The translations under genes and the position numbers were made by a program. Positions 16,520 to 22,941 of a stretch of 31,430 nt of DNA are shown here, piece after piece. Where the stretch lies: assembly GCA_000432995.1 (NCBI GenBank), contig HF972617.1, forward strand, positions 1 to 31,430, read 5' to 3'. The stretch comes from Clostridium sp. CAG:1013 (GTDB lineage: Bacteria; Bacillota; Clostridia; Oscillospirales; Acutalibacteraceae). A model generated the notes under the pieces. The model did not search any database and was not told the origin of the DNA. It worked only from the letters and a program-made list of their open reading frames with translations. The number at the start of each line of letters is the position of its first letter. Position 1 is the stretch's first letter.

Positions 16520-16548
16520 TTTATAAACACATTTACCGGATCAGGCAA
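16520..16548 (-). promoter_or_regulatory. Possible internal promoter for ktrB
   Basis: Minus-strand TTGCCT (16543-16548) and TATAAA (16520-16525), spacer 17, overlapping the end of queT. If used, transcription would begin near 16513, downstream of AAAGGAG, leaving a very short 5' leader. Otherwise ktrB is read through from queT. Confidence 0.4.
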
Positions 16549-17077
16549 TGAGCCGATCCATAGCCTTAGTCCGCTGAAGGGCAAGGATCAACGGCAGGCC
16601 CAGCACATAGCAGACCACCAGTTCCCCGATCCCCACGGAAAGGGCCGAAGCACCAAACGCTGCCCAGGTGAAATTCCCGAAGGCGAATGTTCCCGCCTCA
16701 GAAAGACAGGCGATCTCAAAGCCCACCAGGACCACATTGGCGATGACCGGAGGCAGGGGCGCCAGCACAGGCACGCCTTTAATCCGGAACCGGCCTACCA
16801 TCCAGGTGCCGACGGCGGCAATCAGGGTAGCGCCTGTTCCGAACACCCAGTCCACTACCCCCAGGGGACTGCCCAGGTTAGCAATAAAGCAGCCCAGGGC
16901 CAGACCAGGGATTGCGGCGGGAGTGAACACCGGCAACACAGTGAGCGCTTCTGAGAAGCGGAACTGCACAGCGCCATAGGCCAAGTTCATGGCGGCCGCC
17001 ACGTAGGTCAGGACAGCGTAAAGCGCCGCTATCACAGCGCCCAGCGCCAGAAAGCGGACTTTTTTGGAAGTACTCAT
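16541..17077 (-). CDS. queT: QueT family queuosine-precursor transporter
   Basis: A 178-residue membrane protein with about five or six hydrophobic helices, matching QueT, the substrate-binding component thought to import preQ0/preQ1 as part of an ECF-type system. The N-terminal ALGAVIAALYAVLTY, the AYGAVQFRFSEAL motif and ALGCFIANLGSPLGVVDWVFGT are typical. The assignment is strongly supported by the preQ1-I riboswitch in its leader, whose 3' tail contains the AGGAGG ribosome binding site (17088-17093) ten bases before the ATG. The ECF energising subunits are not nearby and are presumably shared. Confidence 0.93.
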   Translation of the reverse strand: MSTSKKVRFLALGAVIAALYAVLTYVAAAMNLAYGAVQFRFSEALTVLPVFTPAAIPGLALGCFIANLGSPLGVVDWVFGTGATLIAAVGTWMVGRFRIKGVPVLAPLPPVIANVVLVGFEIACLSEAGTFAFGNFTWAAFGASALSVGIGELVVCYVLGLPLILALQRTKAMDRLIA

Positions 17078-17087
17078 ATTCAGTTTT

Positions 17088-17127
17088 CCTCCTAGTATTT
17101 TTTTAGGTCAGGATGTCGCGACTGACC
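17088..17127 (-). ncRNA. preQ1-I riboswitch upstream of queT
   Basis: On the minus strand a 5-bp P1 stem GGTCA / TGACC (17123-17127 / 17106-17110) encloses a 12-base loop beginning GUCGCG. It is followed by an A-rich tail of seven A and then CUAGGAGG. This is the compact preQ1-I layout: P1, loop, A-rich strand docking in the P1 groove, and a 3' strand that pairs with the loop as a pseudoknot. The loop's 3' end (AUCC) can pair with GGA in the tail, which is part of the Shine-Dalgarno sequence. Bound preQ1 should therefore block translation of queT. Confidence 0.78.
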
Positions 17128-17142
17128 GCAGGCACTGCCTGC
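17128..17142. repeat. Perfect palindrome at the 5' end of the queT leader
   Basis: A 7-bp perfect dyad GCAGGCA / TGCCTGC around one central base, touching the 5' edge of the preQ1 aptamer and near the predicted transcription start. It could be an operator, or a 5'-terminal hairpin (5-bp stem, 5-base loop) on the mRNA. Confidence 0.5.
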
Positions 17143-17149
17143 ATGAGAT

Positions 17150-17178
17150 AGGATACACGCTTTTAGGAGAAAAAGCAA
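17150..17178 (-). promoter_or_regulatory. Promoter of queT
   Basis: Minus-strand TTGCTT (17173-17178) and TATCCT (17150-17155) with a 17-base spacer. The start would fall near 17143, just ahead of the palindrome and riboswitch. Confidence 0.5.
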
Positions 17179-17199
17179 GTAAAACTTCCTGTAATCCGC

Positions 17200-17228
17200 T
17201 TGCGGAATGGAAGGAAATCGATTATAAT
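17200..17228 (+). promoter_or_regulatory. Promoter of tRNA-Leu
   Basis: TTGCGG (17200-17205), 17-base spacer, perfect TATAAT (17223-17228), 17 bases before the mature tRNA 5' end. Confidence 0.65.
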
Positions 17229-17245
17229 ATGGGAGTTGCATATAA

Positions 17246-17328
17246 GCGGGTATGGCGGAATTGGCAGACGCGCAGGATTTAGGTTCCTGTGGGCAACCGT
17301 GTGGGTTCGACCCCCACTACCCGTACCA
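17246..17328 (+). tRNA. tRNA-Leu, anticodon UAG
   Basis: An 83-base class II tRNA with encoded CCA. The acceptor stem is GCGGGTA / TACCCGT and includes an unusual G1-U72 wobble at the end. The anticodon stem CAGGA / TCCTG holds the loop TTTAGGT with anticodon TAG (17280-17282), reading CUA-type leucine codons. The variable arm is long, as in tRNA-Leu. The T arm is GTGGG-TTCGACC-CCCAC, the discriminator is A. Confidence 0.96.
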
Positions 17329-17351
17329 AGCAGCGTTACGCTGCGCACAAG

Positions 17352-17386
17352 TCGCGTTCTTCACTTTGGTGAAGGACGCGATTTTT
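17352..17386 (+). terminator. Terminator of tRNA-Leu
   Basis: A 13-bp stem (17352-17364 / 17369-17381) with a 4-base loop and T5 tail. A smaller GCAGCG / CGCTGC hairpin (17330-17344) lies between it and the CCA end. Confidence 0.85.
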
Positions 17387-17477
17387 ATTGCCCGCATTTC
17401 CAAAGGATATCCCTTTTGCTGCCCCACCCAGTTTCCAGCGTCACAGTTTTTCTCCATTAAGACCGGCTGATTATCAT

Positions 17478-17509
17478 TGCACGGTTTTAGAGTTTTCCTG
17501 CACGGTTTT
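17478..17509 (+). promoter_or_regulatory. Tandem 11-bp direct repeats at 21-bp period: probable AraC-family activator site
   Basis: TGCACGGTTTT occurs at 17478-17488 and again at 17499-17509, exactly 21 bp start to start (two helical turns). The downstream copy runs into TTGATA (17508-17513), followed 17 bases later by CATGAT (17531-17536), a weak activator-type promoter. This is the geometry of AraC-family half-sites overlapping a -35 box. The PocR/AraC regulator convergent to the target gene is the obvious candidate. Confidence 0.65.
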
Positions 17510-17559
17510 GATAGCAGCCGGAAACCCTGGCATGATATAGTCTGCTTGAGGTGATTCCT

Positions 17560-19248
17560 TTGAAAACAATCCATTATCAAACGGAACTATGTGTTGTGGG
17601 CGGCGGTTTAGCAGGAATCTGCACGGCGATAGCTGCCGCGCGCCATGGCACGAAAGTTGTCCTGATCCAGGATCGGGCTGTGCTTGGAGGAAACTCCTCC
17701 AGTGAGATTCGCATGTGGGTATGCGGAGCGCACGGAAAAGACAACCGAGAAACAGGCATTGTGGAGGAGTTACTGTTGGAAAACTTCTACTCCAATCCCG
17801 GCCTGAAATTCCCCCTGTGGGACCTCACTCTCTACGGCAAAGTGAAAGCCGAAGAAAATATCACCCTTTTACTCAACAGCGCCGTCTTCGATGCTGTTGT
17901 GGAAAACGACACCATCAAAAGTGTGAAAGCATGGCAATCCAATGCGGAGACCTTCCATGTGGTTCAGGCGCAATATTTCGCGGACTGCTCGGGAGATTCC
18001 ATCTTAGCGCCTCTCAGTGGCGCCCAATTTCGCTATGGGCGGGAAGCAAGATCGGAATTCCACGAAACCATCCCTCCGGAGCAGGCGGATAAAAAAACCA
18101 TGGGCATGAGCTGTTTGTTCCAAATTCGGGAAACAGACCATCCCGTTTCCTTCACGCCTCCTGAATGGGCCTATCAATATGAAACCGATGACTGCCTCCC
18201 CTATAAGGATCATTTCCTGGACAATAACTTCTGGTGGATCGAATTAGGCGGTGAATGGGACTGCATTCACGACACTGACCGATGCCGTGATGAGCTTTTG
18301 AAGATTTGTTTGGGCGTTTGGGACCACATGAAAAACCATGGCGACCACGGTGCCCAAAACTGGGAACTGGAATGGATCGGATTTTTGCCCGGCAAACGGG
18401 AAAGCCGCCGCTATGTGGGAGAATATACCGTCACACAAAACGACGTGGAAGCGGAAGGCCGTTTCCACGATCTGGTGGCTTACGCCGGCTGGACCATGGA
18501 CGACCATTTCCCCCAGGGATTCTATTATACAGAGGGTTACCCCACCATCTTCCATCCGGCTCCTCAGCCTTGGGGACTGCCTCTTAGAGCTATGATCTCC
18601 AAGAATATCCGAAACCTTGTTTTCGCGGGCCGGAATATCAGCGTCACCCATGCCGCTTTAAGCTCCAGCCGTGTTATGGCCACCTGCGGCATCTTGGGAC
18701 AGGCACTGGGAACCGCTGTGGCCCAGTCTCTCAAAACCCATACCGATATTCGGAACATTGATATTTCAACCTTGCAGAACACATTGATGGACGATGACTG
18801 CTACCTGCCCTGGCACAAGCGCAAGATTTCCAGCTTATCTGAAAAGAGTTCCTGCACCTGCGACATCGTCCGCAACGGTTTTGACCGTGGGGATGAAAAT
18901 TGCTGGGTAGGCCAGGACGGTGATACCATTACTTACAGCTTTGAAGGGGATACAAGCGTCAAAGAAGTCCGCCTTATATTTGACAGCAACCTTAACCGGG
19001 AAGAGCACAACATGCCTTGCTGTTATCCTCTGCACGAAACAAAATACAAGGTTCCGGAAACGTTGATCCGATCCTTTGAGATCGTTGGCACCAAAGCCGA
19101 CGGCACCAACTGCGTGCTGAACATAGAAGAAAACCATCAGCGGTTTGTCAGGCTTCCGTTGAACTGGAATGTGTCAAAGATCACGTTCTGTCCTAAAACA
19201 ACCTATGGTGCTAAAGATTTTCGGCTGTTCTCATTTGAGGTGGTGTGA
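17560..19248 (+). CDS. FAD-dependent oxidoreductase with C-terminal beta-rich domain
   Basis: About 562 residues. The N-terminus has a Rossmann FAD-binding fingerprint (LCVVGGGLAGICTAIAAARHGTKVVLIQ) followed by VLGGNSSSEIRMW, typical of the FAD_oxidored (PF12831) family. A second FAD contact is NLVFAGRNISVTHAALSSSRVMATC near 350-380. The last ~130 residues look like a beta-sandwich (galactose-binding-like) domain; that part is inference. Relatives often sit in carbohydrate loci, but the substrate cannot be told here. TTG at 17560 is preferred over GTG at 17551 because GAGGTGA lies five bases upstream of it and overlaps the GTG. Its 3' end overlaps the convergent regulator gene by 18 bases. 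Base composition is AT-richer than the surroundings. Confidence 0.82.
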   Translation: MKTIHYQTELCVVGGGLAGICTAIAAARHGTKVVLIQDRAVLGGNSSSEIRMWVCGAHGKDNRETGIVEELLLENFYSNPGLKFPLWDLTLYGKVKAEENITLLLNSAVFDAVVENDTIKSVKAWQSNAETFHVVQAQYFADCSGDSILAPLSGAQFRYGREARSEFHETIPPEQADKKTMGMSCLFQIRETDHPVSFTPPEWAYQYETDDCLPYKDHFLDNNFWWIELGGEWDCIHDTDRCRDELLKICLGVWDHMKNHGDHGAQNWELEWIGFLPGKRESRRYVGEYTVTQNDVEAEGRFHDLVAYAGWTMDDHFPQGFYYTEGYPTIFHPAPQPWGLPLRAMISKNIRNLVFAGRNISVTHAALSSSRVMATCGILGQALGTAVAQSLKTHTDIRNIDISTLQNTLMDDDCYLPWHKRKISSLSEKSSCTCDIVRNGFDRGDENCWVGQDGDTITYSFEGDTSVKEVRLIFDSNLNREEHNMPCCYPLHETKYKVPETLIRSFEIVGTKADGTNCVLNIEENHQRFVRLPLNWNVSKITFCPKTTYGAKDFRLFSFEVV

Positions 19249-20076
19249 GTTTTTGCGATACTGGGTAGGCGTAATCCCGTACTTGGTTTTGAATACGGAA
19301 GAAAAATAATTGCTACTGCTATATCCCAAAAACAACGCGATTTCTGTGATGCTGGTATTGCTGTTTATCAAATACCACTTTGCCTCGTTCAACCGCAAAT
19401 CTTCGATAAACTCGGGTAAACTTTTACCCGAGTTTTTTAAAAACAAATGACTCAACGTAGAAACACTGTAATTGAAACGATGGCTTAACTGTTTCATTGT
19501 GATCCTGCTGTGGCAGTTTTCCGTCACAAAACCCAGAATCTTATAGTAAAGCTGGCCTTCCTGACTCAAATCCTGACGCTGTCTCTTGAAGTACGCTTCC
19601 AGCATGAAAGTCAACGGTTCGATAACAGCGTCCACCAGTTCTTTCTCGGGCACTTCCCTCTTTAAGTATTTTTTCGCTAACTCCCCTATCTCGTCCTCAG
19701 GCAAGGAATATTTTGCGGCGAAGTGCTTACTTTTTTCCTCGGTCAACGGGCTGAGATAACCGCTCACCGAAACAAAACACTTCACCTCATCTTCCACACT
19801 CACGGGGTACACAAATTCTCCCACGCCTGCGTAACAGCATCCAAAATAAGCTCCGGTCTTTACTTTTTCAAGGGCTTTGGTTTGGTTGCAGACACACTCC
19901 TGCCATTTCCCGTAAACGTTCTTCACATAGTGACAGTAGGGATTCTGGTGATAATTATACTCCACAAACATACTGTTGCTAATGTACCCACCATGCAACG
20001 TCACAGTTAAACCAGTGCTCTTTAAATACTCGATATACGCGATGATATTTTTGGAATGGATCTCCGTTTTTCTCAC
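19231..20076 (-). CDS. PocR-domain AraC family transcriptional regulator
   Basis: A 281-residue regulator. Residues ~10-165 form a PocR-type sensory domain with the cysteine-bearing pattern PYCHYVKN..., a CxC pair, YFGCCYAGVGEFVYPV and the VSVSGYLSP segment. Residues ~185-278 are the double helix-turn-helix of AraC proteins with the signature IALFLGYSSSNYFSSVFKTKYGITPTQYR. PocR domains sense small organic ligands; the ligand here is unknown. It converges on the oxidoreductase gene, its likely target. Start is GTG at 20076, poorly spaced from AAAGG. It overlaps the TGA of a 34-codon upstream frame as GTGA, so it may be translated by coupling. The gene is visibly AT-rich. Confidence 0.85.
   Translation of the reverse strand: MRKTEIHSKNIIAYIEYLKSTGLTVTLHGGYISNSMFVEYNYHQNPYCHYVKNVYGKWQECVCNQTKALEKVKTGAYFGCCYAGVGEFVYPVSVEDEVKCFVSVSGYLSPLTEEKSKHFAAKYSLPEDEIGELAKKYLKREVPEKELVDAVIEPLTFMLEAYFKRQRQDLSQEGQLYYKILGFVTENCHSRITMKQLSHRFNYSVSTLSHLFLKNSGKSLPEFIEDLRLNEAKWYLINSNTSITEIALFLGYSSSNYFSSVFKTKYGITPTQYRKNSHHLK
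19408..19438 (+). terminator. Intrinsic terminator for the oxidoreductase transcript, inside the regulator's coding region
   Basis: On the plus strand a 10-bp stem CTCGGGTAAA / TTTACCCGAG (19411-19420 / 19423-19432), with extra A-T pairs outward, is followed by six T (19433-19438). It lies about 165 bases past the oxidoreductase stop and antisense to the helix-turn-helix part of the regulator. Confidence 0.75.
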
Positions 20077-20177
20077 CCTTTGCGTGAACAGTCTTTTCCG
20101 CGGGAAGGCCTATGTAAGTTGACCTTATTATTACTTAAGGCCTGAATATTGTCAAGGGAATCCAGCAGCTGCTTCAT
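20073..20177 (-). CDS. Putative 34-residue small ORF overlapping the PocR/AraC start
   Basis: ATG at 20177 has an excellent ribosome binding site (GGGAGG at 20184-20189, six-base spacing). It reads 34 codons, MKQLLDSLDNIQ... with a basic C-terminal half, and stops with a TGA that overlaps the regulator's GTG (GTGA). I recognise no family. It may be a coupling leader peptide or a genuine small protein. A near-consensus promoter lies inside it, and if that is the only promoter the frame would not be translated. Confidence 0.45.
   Translation of the reverse strand: MKQLLDSLDNIQALSNNKVNLHRPSRGKDCSRKG
20127..20155 (-). promoter_or_regulatory. Promoter-like element upstream of the PocR/AraC gene
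   Basis: Minus-strand consensus TTGACA (20150-20155) and AATAAT (20127-20132) with a 17-base spacer, giving a leader of about 44 bases to the GTG at 20076. It lies within the 34-codon small frame. Confidence 0.6.
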
Positions 20178-20243
20178 GCCAATCCTCCCAAGTCTAATTT
20201 ACAGAAAAAGGGAAAGCACCAGATTGTCCAATTCTTTGCATTC

Positions 20244-20287
20244 AAAATAAAACAAGGCCGGCTTAGGTTTCCCTAAACCGGCCTTGT
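20244..20287 (-). terminator. Intrinsic terminator of the GH3 gene
   Basis: A 16-bp stem (20252-20267 / 20272-20287). On the minus strand it is fully paired including one G-U, with a 4-base loop, followed by a T-rich run (20244-20251). It lies 37 bases past the glycosidase stop. Confidence 0.88.
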
Positions 20288-20323
20288 CATATTATATCAC
20301 TTACCTTGATCAGCAGATGGACC

Positions 20324-22525
20324 TTATGCCAGCTCCACAGCAACCTTGACAGGCTCTTTGCCCGTCAGCGCAACGCTGCGGGAATCAGGCTGGGAGAAGC
20401 CCACATACACAGAGAAGTGCTGGCCGCGCACCTGGCGCACACCGTCTTCGTCCACAGTGGTCAGGGCATGCTGAGGCAGAACCAATTCGATCTCTTTCTC
20501 TTCGCCCTTTGCCAGATGCACTCTCTGGAAAGCACCCAAAATTGCGTTGGGAGCAGCCCACTGAGTGTCCTCCGCTTTCACGTACACCTGGAGCACATCG
20601 TCGGTTTCAGTGCCCTCGTTGCGCATCTTCACCCACAGACGCACGCCTTCCTCGCCTTCCACCTGAGTACGGACATCGGTCACCTGGCAGTCGCCGTAAG
20701 TCAGACCGTAGCCAAAGGGATACAGAGGCTCGCCCTGATAGTAACGATAGGTACGGCCAGCCATGGCGTAATCGGTGAACTCAGGCAGGTCGTCCACGTC
20801 GTTGTAGAAGGTAACAGGCAGCTTGCCGCTGGGAGAGGCCTGTCCGAACAGCACCTGGGCCACAGCCTTACCACCCTGAGGACCGGGATACCATGCCTGG
20901 AGCACAGCATTGGCCTTTTCCTGGGGCAGCCGCAGATCCACAGCACTGCCGGTCATGTTCACCACGATCACAGGCTTGCCGCAATCCAGCAGTTCTTCCA
21001 GCAGGCGCTCCTGGCTGCGGGGCAGATGGAGGTCGCCCTTATCGCCGGATGCGTAAGCGTTGCCGGTATCGCCTTCTTCGCCCTCCAGAGTCTCGTCCAA
21101 ACCGGTGACCATCACAACCACGTCGGAGCAAGCAGCCACAGACTGAGCTTCCGCCACACCGTCGGGCATGCTCTTGGCATAGGCCATCTCATACAGCTTC
21201 TGGTTCCGTTCCTGGGGAGTCATATCGCCCTTGAACATGTTTTCCAGCTCGTCCACTTCATACCCAGCATGGAGAGACAGGAACTCCAAATGAGGCTGGA
21301 ACAGGTGGCAGCCTTCGGCGTAGAGCACGTCGGCGCCCACTTCCTTGGCAGCGTCCTGGATGCCTTCCAGCACTGTGATATACCGGCTGGCAGTGCCATG
21401 ATAGTTGCCCATCAGAGCCCGGCGGCTGTTGGCGTTGGGTCCTACCACACCAATGGTCATGCCCGCTTTCAGCGCAACAGGCAGAACACCGTCGTTCTTC
21501 AGCAGGGTGAGGCTCTCTCTGGCTGCTCTTTCAGACAGCGCCAGATGCTCGGCAGTCTCCACGTCCTTCCGGCCCAGGCCGTCATACTCGGTCTCGTCGA
21601 ACATGCCCAGCAGGAACCGAGTGGTGAACAGCCGCACGCAGGACTGCTCCACATATTTCTTATCCAGCAGGCCTTCCTCCACAGCGTTCAGGATACGCTG
21701 GTAGGTGCAGCCACAGTTCACGTCGCAGCCATTTTCCAGGGCCAGCTTTACGGATTCCTCCGGACGGCTGGTGACCTTGTGGTTCTTGTGGAAGTCAGCC
21801 ACAGCCCAGCAGTCGGAAACGAAGTGGCCTTCAAAACCCCACTCTTCACGCAAGATCTTCTGGAGGGTGGGACTGCCGCAGCAGACTTCCCCATTGGTAC
21901 GGTTGTAAGCGCCCATCACGGCCTCTACCTTAGCCTCTTTCACGCAGGCCTCAAAAGCGGGCAGGTAGGTCTCTTCCATATCTTTTTTGCTGGCCACAGC
22001 ATTGAAGCTGTGACGCACTGCCTCAGGGCCGGAATGAACGGCAAAATGCTTTGCACAAGCAGCGCCCAGCATATATTTACCATCGCCCTGGAGGCCCTTG
22101 ATAAAGGACACGCCCAGACGGGAAGTGAGCTCGGGATCCTCACCATAAGTCTCGTGGCCACGGCCCCAGCGGGGGTCACGGAAGATGTTCACGTTGGGAG
22201 ACCAGAAGGTCAGGCCCTTGTAGATGTTCCGGTCGCCACGGGAAGAGGCTTCATTGTACTTGGCACGGCCTTCCACACCAGTGACATGCCCCACTTCTTC
22301 CATCAAGGGGGCGTCAAAGGCGGCGGCCATAGCGATGGCCTGAGGGAACATGGTGGCTACACCGGCGCGAGCCACGCCATGCAGCGCTTCATTCCACCAG
22401 TTGTAAGCCGGGATCCCCAACCGGGGGATGGCGGGCGAATCGTATCTCAGCTGAGATGCCTGCTCTTCCAGAGTCATCTGGGAAACCAGGGCTTGTGCCC
22501 GGGCTTTTGCTTCTGTTCTGTCCAT
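20324..22525 (-). CDS. Glycoside hydrolase family 3 beta-glycosidase (beta-glucosidase/xylosidase type)
   Basis: A 733-residue cytoplasmic GH3 enzyme without signal peptide. The N-terminal TIM-barrel domain has YNWWNEALHG near 41-50, FSPNVNI-like SPNVNIFRDPRWGRGHETYGEDP near 109-131, KHFAVHSGP, and the nucleophile motif GHFVSDCW with Asp about 238. The SDC(x)A form and NWWNEALHG favour the xylosidase-like branch. The second alpha/beta domain starts near GVVGPNANSRRALMGNY, and a C-terminal fibronectin III-like domain begins near YPFGYGLTY. It should act on imported beta-linked oligosaccharides; specificity for glucose, xylose or others is not decidable here. ATG at 22525 follows AAAGGAG (22534-22540). 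A 20-codon extension upstream has no ribosome binding site. Monocistronic. Confidence 0.93.
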   Translation of the reverse strand: MDRTEAKARAQALVSQMTLEEQASQLRYDSPAIPRLGIPAYNWWNEALHGVARAGVATMFPQAIAMAAAFDAPLMEEVGHVTGVEGRAKYNEASSRGDRNIYKGLTFWSPNVNIFRDPRWGRGHETYGEDPELTSRLGVSFIKGLQGDGKYMLGAACAKHFAVHSGPEAVRHSFNAVASKKDMEETYLPAFEACVKEAKVEAVMGAYNRTNGEVCCGSPTLQKILREEWGFEGHFVSDCWAVADFHKNHKVTSRPEESVKLALENGCDVNCGCTYQRILNAVEEGLLDKKYVEQSCVRLFTTRFLLGMFDETEYDGLGRKDVETAEHLALSERAARESLTLLKNDGVLPVALKAGMTIGVVGPNANSRRALMGNYHGTASRYITVLEGIQDAAKEVGADVLYAEGCHLFQPHLEFLSLHAGYEVDELENMFKGDMTPQERNQKLYEMAYAKSMPDGVAEAQSVAACSDVVVMVTGLDETLEGEEGDTGNAYASGDKGDLHLPRSQERLLEELLDCGKPVIVVNMTGSAVDLRLPQEKANAVLQAWYPGPQGGKAVAQVLFGQASPSGKLPVTFYNDVDDLPEFTDYAMAGRTYRYYQGEPLYPFGYGLTYGDCQVTDVRTQVEGEEGVRLWVKMRNEGTETDDVLQVYVKAEDTQWAAPNAILGAFQRVHLAKGEEKEIELVLPQHALTTVDEDGVRQVRGQHFSVYVGFSQPDSRSVALTGKEPVKVAVELA

Positions 22526-22705
22526 AAGTAAAGCTCCTTTGCTTGAAATAGATGAGAGACTGCTGTCATGCTGCCGCAGTCCCATGGCTTATAACGTTCT
22601 CTAGCCGGGTCTTCTTCTGCAAAAAGCGCCTTCCCCCGCCCAAACATAAAATTAGAGCCGGGAAAGATCCATCTTTTCAGCACAGACATAAGACCCTTCT
22701 TTATC

Positions 22706-22734
22706 AGTTTATTCGATTATGGCCACTTTTTCAA
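22706..22734 (-). promoter_or_regulatory. Possible promoter of the GH3 gene
   Basis: Minus-strand TTGAAA (22729-22734) and TAAACT (22706-22711), spacer 17. It would leave a leader of about 170 bases. Confidence 0.4.
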
Positions 22735-22843
22735 TGGGGAAAAGAGAAGTTTTTTACGAAACACCCATTTTGCAGGGTCACAACTTTCCTCCCAGATCCT
22801 GTCCCCACACTTTCTTTGCGTATTGAAGCAGCCCTACCACCGC

Positions 22844-22872
22844 TTGACTTTCACGGCAGCATATGGTAAAAT
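22844..22872 (+). promoter_or_regulatory. Promoter of the SCIFF locus
   Basis: TTGACT (22844-22849), 17-base spacer, TAAAAT (22867-22872). The predicted start near 22880 gives a leader of about 60 bases to the precursor ATG. Confidence 0.75.
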
Positions 22873-22941
22873 TCATTTGTTAAGCTAGCCGCTGCCAGTG
22901 GGCTCCGGCTTGAGAAATCTAAAGAATGGAGAGATAGTGTT

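Larger units (their letters stand above)
22526..22941. other. 416-base divergent intergenic region between GH3 and SCIFF
   Basis: It holds the GH3 leader and promoter on the minus strand, the SCIFF promoter and leader on the plus strand, and about 110 bases between them (22735-22843) in which I see nothing. Open frames on either strand here lack a ribosome binding site and family resemblance. Confidence 0.6.

Noticed and set aside
16541..16954. Plus-strand open frames opposite queT and ktrB
   Set aside because: Low-complexity shadow frames without ribosome binding sites. The minus strand has clear membrane-protein frames and a riboswitch-controlled start.
17246..20290. tRNA-Leu as an attachment site for an integrated element
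   Set aside because: I searched by eye for a second copy of the tRNA 3' end downstream and for an integrase and found neither, so no att sites are called.
20306..22531. A 741-codon open frame on the plus strand, antisense to the GH3 gene
   Set aside because: It is a shadow of the GH3 coding frame in GC-rich, codon-biased DNA. Its translation is His/Gln-rich and unlike any family I know, while the minus-strand frame shows complete GH3 motifs.
22474..22689. A 71-codon minus-strand frame overlapping the GH3 start
   Set aside because: It runs into GH3 in another frame, has no ribosome binding site, and the well-placed AAAGGAG serves the GH3 ATG.
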